From contig JAPVLO010000570.1 in the NCBI GenBank assembly GCA_027257055.1, forward strand, positions 1,564,001 through 1,628,000: a DNA stretch of 64,000 bases, read 5' to 3'. Of this stretch, positions 59,756 to 64,000 are shown in pieces; the first letter of the stretch is position 1; each line of letters starts with the position of its first letter. The stretch comes from Cephalopachus bancanus. Lineage: Eukaryota > Chordata > Mammalia > Primates > Tarsiidae. The notes beneath the pieces were generated by a model. It saw nothing but the letters and a program-made list of their open reading frames with translations, was not told the DNA's origin and did not search any database. The position numbers and the translations under genes are program-made.

Positions 59756-60842
59756 AGCACTTGTCAAAGGTGCTGACTATGAACAAGGTGGGTGGGGAGT
59801 CTCTCTCATTTGCTTCTGTGCTACTATAAGTCCCTGTGCTGGTATACGCACACTGTGGGTGGTGGGACAGGAAGCCAAGAGCCATTGTGCATGGTGGGCA
59901 GCCTTACTTTTCTCAGTGAAATGTGGGACAGGGAGAGGGCAGGGAATGAGAAGGGCAGGCAAAATAGTGAACACCTGAATTAGGCACTGAGGAGAAAAGG
60001 AGAGGGAGCTTGTTTGCAGCCAGTAGAAGAACTGACTGGTGGTAGATGCTTAAGGTCCAGCAGAATAAGGTTGCCACGCATGAATTTTTGGGACAGTCTG
60101 TCTGGTCATGTGGTTTGTTTAAGCAGCTATCAGTGATCCAGGTGCAGATTATAGCCTGACCCAGGAAAAGGACTTTTCTCTGTGGGTGCAGTAGAAGGGC
60201 ATGGCAACATGGAAATTTAGGATAGTAGAGAAAGGGCACTTCAGAAGATCCACCATGGAGCCTAGGGCAAGGAAAACGAAGAGGGTAGAAGGGAGATGAT
60301 AAACTGAAAAGAAATAGAGGGGACGAGGAATTGTGGGTCTCTTGACAGGCTGGGGTTAAGAGAATGAAAGGGCTAAAAGGGTAGGAGCAGATTAATGCCA
60401 CTGTATATCCATGACCTTCAGACTCAAGTGGGTCATTGACACTGCCTAGAAATCTTACCATAAGACAGGTCATTCCCCAACTCCCCACAGTGATTACTTG
60501 ATACCTTTCCTTGAGCTCTGACCCATCCCCACTTGCATACCCCCATTCTCAGGAAATGATCTCATCCTGTTTGCAATTTAAAGAAAAAATGGAACTCATC
60601 AACGGGAACTCTAAAATCTAAAAATAGTCCTGCATTCACCCTCTTGTTTCAACGTGTCTCATATTCCATCTAAGGGCAACACTCCACCTGTTCTCTGAAT
60701 CTCACCCTTCCTGGCCTTCTCCTGGATCTTGATCCATCATTTATCTTCCTTCTCACCTTGGTATCTCCAACTACTCTCTCTCTACTGACTCCATCTCATC
60801 AGCTGAAATATATGCTAATTTTTTAAAGTAAAGGGAAAAAAA
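59756..60842. other. Unclassified intron 11 segment with a 191-codon open frame
   Basis: About 1.1 kb with higher GC than its surroundings. A minus-strand open frame at 59913-60488 (start MGSWGMTCLMVRFLGSVNDP) is the longest one in the window outside the L1 fragment at 39266. It lies on the same strand as CHM but has no recognised domain, no convincing splice sites, and a Ser/Pro/Leu-rich composition typical of chance frames in GC-richer sequence. It may be part of an old repeat that I do not recognise. Confidence 0.35.
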
Positions 60843-60985
60843 GCCAGCTGGGTGTGGTGGCTTACACCTATAATCCCAGCACTTTGGGAGGCCGAGGTGG
60901 GAGGATTGCTTGAGGCCAAGAGTTTGAGACCAGTCTGACAAACATAAGGAGAACTGATCTCTAAAAAATATAATTAAAAAAAATT
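60843..60985 (+). mobile_element. Alu left monomer (FLAM-like or truncated AluJ)
   Basis: Only the left arm is present (agctgggtgtggtggcttac, ctataatcccagcactttgg, gaggattgcttgaggccaag), ending in an A-rich tail. No right arm follows. Confidence 0.88.
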
Positions 60986-61925
60986 TAAAAGCCCTCTTCA
61001 CCACTACATTTTTTCAGAAACCAATTTCTCACTTTTATTCTTCACAGTTTAGCTTCTTCAAAGAGTCTTTTCTATTTGCTATCTTCATTCTTCGGCCTCC
61101 CTTGTACTCTTTGACCCACTCACAAAACTTATAGTTTACTTGGAGACACAAATAAGTCAACCTTAAGTGCAGGACAGTGTGATAAGTAATACAATAGCTG
61201 CTGTACCACTCCTTATACCATAACCATGCTCACAAGTGTCACATTGCACTGTGGTTGCTATTTATTTGTCTGTATCTGTATCATCCAGACTACAAGCTAT
61301 TTGAGGGCAGAGATGCTATCATGGTAACCATTATTTCCTCAGAACCCCGCACACTGGCTGGCAAGTAAAAGGCATTCACTGTCTGCTGGATGCTTAAAGT
61401 ATATATGCTTACACATAGAATATACGTATTTGGATTTTTTAAATATATAGTGTTCCTTATCAGCAATAAAAAATGGGGCCATTAATTGACTTTATCTACT
61501 CATATTTGTTTCATATAAGAGGAAGCTTACAACTTAAGGAATTTTAGGAGGCTATTTTTAACAGTAGCATATAGAACTGACAGTTACAACTAATGAGTAA
61601 ATTGATTTATTTGTCACTATAAAACATGATCAGAAGAAAAATTGGGTATACTACTGAAATGTAAGTGATCAGAATGAGAAAAAACTAGAGGCATAAAGAC
61701 ATTCCTATGAAATTGGGGATGAAGAGGAGGAAGATGAAGAGAATACTGAAATACACAATGGGAGTGAGAAAATATCATAACTGAGAATGTGTGTTGAAAT
61801 TCATTTACACTAGGCCTACTGGTGGACATACCGCTACTGATTTAGGGTTGTCATTTTCTCTACGATTTTTACATGTATTCTCTGGAAATTCTCTTTTTCT
61901 TCCCATAACAATATGTTTTCTTTCA
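60986..61925. other. Intron 11 stretch with an L2-like relic
   Basis: Mostly unique. About 61140-61400 contains L2-like text (agactacaagctatttgagg, gcagagatgctatcat, then ggctggcaagtaaaaggcat). No exon or RNA gene seen. Confidence 0.5.
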
Positions 61926-62227
61926 TTTTTTTTTTTTTTTTTTTTTTTTGAGTTGGAGTCTCACTCTGTCGCCCAGACTGGAGTGCAGTGGCATGCTCCC
62001 AGTCACCGCAGCCCCGACCTGCTGGGCTCCGGTGATCCTTCCACCTCAGTCTTTCAAGTAGCTGGAACTATAGGTGCATGCTATCACACCTGGCTAATTT
62101 TTTGATTTATTGTAGAGATGAAGTCTCGCCAAGTTGCCCAGGTGGGTCTTGAACCCGCGGGCTCAGGCAATCCACTCACCTCGGCCTCCCAAAGCGTGGG
62201 ATTACAAGTTGAGCCACCAAGCCCGGT
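61926..62227 (-). mobile_element. Alu, intermediate lineage-specific form
   Basis: Full reverse Alu with a 24-base T-run. Flanked by aatatgttttc (61910-61920) and aatatattttc (62228-62238), one mismatch. It has the AACTTGG-containing left arm and gggtcttgaacccgcggg. Confidence 0.96.
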
Positions 62228-62404
62228 AATATATTTTCAATTGGATAAAAATAGTGGTCAAAATCTAGTCTTTAGTCGAATTTTCCTAGACTAAATCTGT
62301 TATATAAGATGCAATTATTCATTCTGCTAGATGGAAACCTAAAGAAACCAAAGCTATTACATTATGCTATCATGTTTTATTTTTAAATGCATTAGAAAGT
62401 ACTA

Positions 62405-62523
62405 CATGTTAAGTATCCCTAACCTGAAAAATCTGAAATCCAAAATGCTCTGAAATGCGAAAAAAATCTAAAATCCTAAACACTTCTGACCCCAAGCATT
62501 TCAGATAGGGGATACTTAACACA
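62405..62523 (+). mobile_element. MER2-like DNA transposon, internally deleted
   Basis: Inverted ends gttaagtatccctaacctga and ggggatacttaac enclose only about 90 bp (aatctgaaatccaaaatgct, aaacacttctgaccccaagc). Same family as the element at 54117 but with the middle missing. Confidence 0.8.
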
Positions 62524-62609
62524 TAAAACTATGTGGTTTAATATACTTTATTTTGCCAGTACTGATTTATACATAGTACCATGTAGATTAAATTTGTAAC
62601 ACTTATCAA

Positions 62610-63440
62610 AAAGTATAGGATCTGAGATATCATCTCACAACTGTTAGGATGGCGATCATAAAAAATACAAGAGATAGTAAGTGTTGGCAAAAATGTAGAA
62701 AAAAGGGAACCCTTGTATACTGTTGGTGGTCATGTAAATTGCTACAACCATTATGGGTAACAGTATGGAGGGTCCAAAAAAATTTTAAAATGGAACTATC
62801 ATACGATCCAGCAACCGTGCTCCTGGGTCTATATTCAAAGGAAATGAAATCAGTATCTCAATGAGATATCTGCAGTCTCACGTTCACTGCAGCATTATTC
62901 ATTGCAGTCAAGATTTGGAAACAACCTAAGTGTCCCTCAATGAAAGAATGGATTTAAAAAAATGGAATTAATCAATCTTAAAATATCTTTAAAAATGCCA
63001 TTTGTGACAATACAGATAAACCTGGGGGACATTATGCTCAGTGAGACAAGCCAGACATAGAAAGGAAAATACATGATATCATTTGTACGTAAAATCCAAA
63101 ATAGTCAAATTCATAGAAGCAGAGAGTAGAATGGTGGTTGCCAGGGACAGAAGGTAGGCAAAATGGGGAAATGTTAATCAAAGGGTATAAAATTTCAGTT
63201 ACATAGGAAGAATACGTTTTTGAAGATCTAATGTACAGCATGAAGACTACAGTTAATAATACTGTATTGTATACCTAACATTTGCAGGGAGTAGATCTTA
63301 AGTGATCTCAAAACAAAATAAAGTAACAATATAAAGAGATGGATATGTTAATTAGCTTGACTATAGAAATCAGTTCACCATGTATATGTATAACAAAACA
63401 TGTTGTACACCTTAATATATATAACTTTAATTTAAAAATA
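62610..63440 (+). mobile_element. Ancient L1 (L1MA/L1MB-type) 3' end abutting CHM exon 11
   Basis: ORF2 C-terminal text (62649-62864, with CWQKCRKKGTLVYCWWSCK) and 3' UTR (ggtggttgccagggacagaa, aagatctaatgtacagcatg) of an old L1. The last recognisable bases (ataactttaatttaaaaata, ending at 63440) lie about 13 nt from the exon 11 donor. Confidence 0.85.
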
Positions 63441-63453
63441 GGACTGAATTTAC

Positions 63454-63517
63454 CTGTTGATCTGAATCTGCTTTTAGTACAGATCTATCTGTAATCAGTA
63501 TGGCCCTGGAGATCTGC
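63454..63517 (-). CDS. CHM: CHM exon 11 (Rab escort protein 1)
   Basis: A 64-nt internal exon on the minus strand. The acceptor is ttgtgcattacag|GCAG and the donor is CAACAG|gtaaat. The first base completes the Arg codon begun in exon 10. The remaining 63 nt read [20 protein letters not shown] plus Q, a segment I recognise from REP1. Length is not a multiple of three, so skipping would shift the frame. The exon sits in unusual surroundings: a (AC)28 tract lies 47 nt upstream in transcript direction (63565-63620), and an ancient L1 3' end stops about 13 nt beyond the donor on the other side. The polypyrimidine tract is short and interrupted. Confidence 0.93.
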
Positions 63518-63562
63518 CTGTAATGCACAAAACAGTAAGGCATGATTCAGATTCCATGGAGT

Positions 63563-63564
<2 letters not shown>

Positions 63565-63620
<56 letters not shown>
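63565..63620. repeat. (AC)28 microsatellite in CHM intron 10
   Basis: Fifty-six bases of pure AC; in the CHM transcript it reads (GU)28. It begins 47 nt upstream of the exon 11 acceptor. Intron 10 is only 435 nt long. Confidence 0.97.
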
Positions 63621-63625
<5 letters not shown>

Positions 63626-63952
63626 ACCACAGAAGGCATGTGGCAAAGATTTGAGTCAGGATAACAGTGGCATCTCCCAAAACCAAGTGAACCTTGGCTT
63701 TAATCTTTTCTTGGCTGAAGAACGAAGGATGTGTGACCTACAGACAAACCCTAGCTAAAGCAAAGGAGTTGAAAATTATAAGATCCTCAAAAATCAGAAC
63801 CTATAAGAGGAGTAAGATCCCGAACATATTTTTGGTTTGGTATACAGTTGCATGTTACTTAAAGAGCACAATCAGAAACATCAATACAACCGCCCAGCTA
63901 AATTTTCCTAACTTTCTCCTTCCCTTGGCTAGCCAGTGGAGTGGTGCCTTAC

Positions 63953-64000
63953 CTGTATTGCACACGTGAACATGTACTCTCAGACAAGTGACTGTCCTCC
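63953..64000 (-). CDS. CHM: CHM exon 10, 3' part (Rab escort protein 1)
   Basis: This is the 3' end of a coding exon that continues beyond the window. On the minus strand it encodes about 15 residues ending SESTCSRVQY and stops after two bases (AG) of an Arg codon, completed by the first G of the next exon. The donor is CAG|gtaagg, a near-consensus site. CHM protein (REP1) binds newly made Rab GTPases and presents them to Rab geranylgeranyltransferase, which prenylates their C-terminal cysteines; it acts in the cytosol and at membranes. The short segment is identified because it joins in phase to five downstream exons whose translation I recognise as the REP1 C-terminal third. The variable residues before TCSRVQY differ from what I recall of the human protein, so this edge is less conserved. 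Confidence 0.88.

Noticed and set aside
53870..63453. MIR361 hairpin, known from a CHM intron in human
   Set aside because: From memory the human miRNA lies in intron 9, upstream of the part covered here. I found no matching hairpin in introns 10-14.
63565..63620. Repeat array of possible CRISPR type
   Set aside because: It is a plain dinucleotide microsatellite with no spacers, in a mammalian intron.

Overview
This 64 kb window is mammalian, almost certainly primate, and contains the 3' part of one protein-coding gene. The gene is CHM (Rab escort protein 1, REP1; the choroideremia gene) on the minus strand. Six coding segments join in phase through canonical GT/AG sites. They are the 3' 48 nt of exon 10 (63953-64000), exon 11 (63454-63517), exon 12 (53773-53869), exon 13 (19315-19413), exon 14 (13693-13853) and the coding part of terminal exon 15 (6658-6849). 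Together they encode about the last 219 residues. A 3' UTR of about 3 kb ends at a good polyadenylation signal near 3650. Exon numbers follow the 15-exon human gene. The multi-exon structure excludes the intronless paralogue CHML. CHM is X-linked in placental mammals, so this is probably X-chromosome DNA; the high L1 load fits.

Lineage: old AluJ-type elements show a primate. Most Alus, however, belong to a non-human family (left arm GGCTCAGCCTGTAATCCC, CTACAATAAATCAAAAA before the right arm, and GAGGCTGCGGTGGCCGGGAG in the right arm). The L1 3' ends are also not human-like. A tarsier is my best guess from memory of lineage-specific Alus; this is inference.

Layout. 1-3627: intergenic DNA downstream of CHM, with relics of very old reverse-oriented L1 and one Alu. 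3628-6849: CHM exon 15. 6850-13692 (intron 14): MIR, a hAT-type MITE, an L1 relic, a solo ERV1-like LTR with a perfect 4-bp target duplication, a MIR broken by an Alu and an L1 tail, and a double Alu insertion. 13854-19314 (intron 13): mostly unique. 19414-53772 (intron 12, 34.4 kb): several large plus-strand L1s (25560-31380, 35371-42184, 43641-45696, 50660-52775), that is, antisense to CHM, plus Alus, MIRs and MER20. 53870-63453 (intron 11): MER2 copies, a rearranged L1, Alus and an unclassified stretch at 59760-60840. 63518-63952 (intron 10): a (AC)28 tract close to exon 11.

No tRNA, rRNA, CRISPR array, phage, operon or dedicated defence or biosynthetic system was seen. The observations most worth checking are a tRNA T-arm-like hairpin in the lineage-specific Alu family, 3' UTR structures of CHM, and the repeat context of CHM exon 11.
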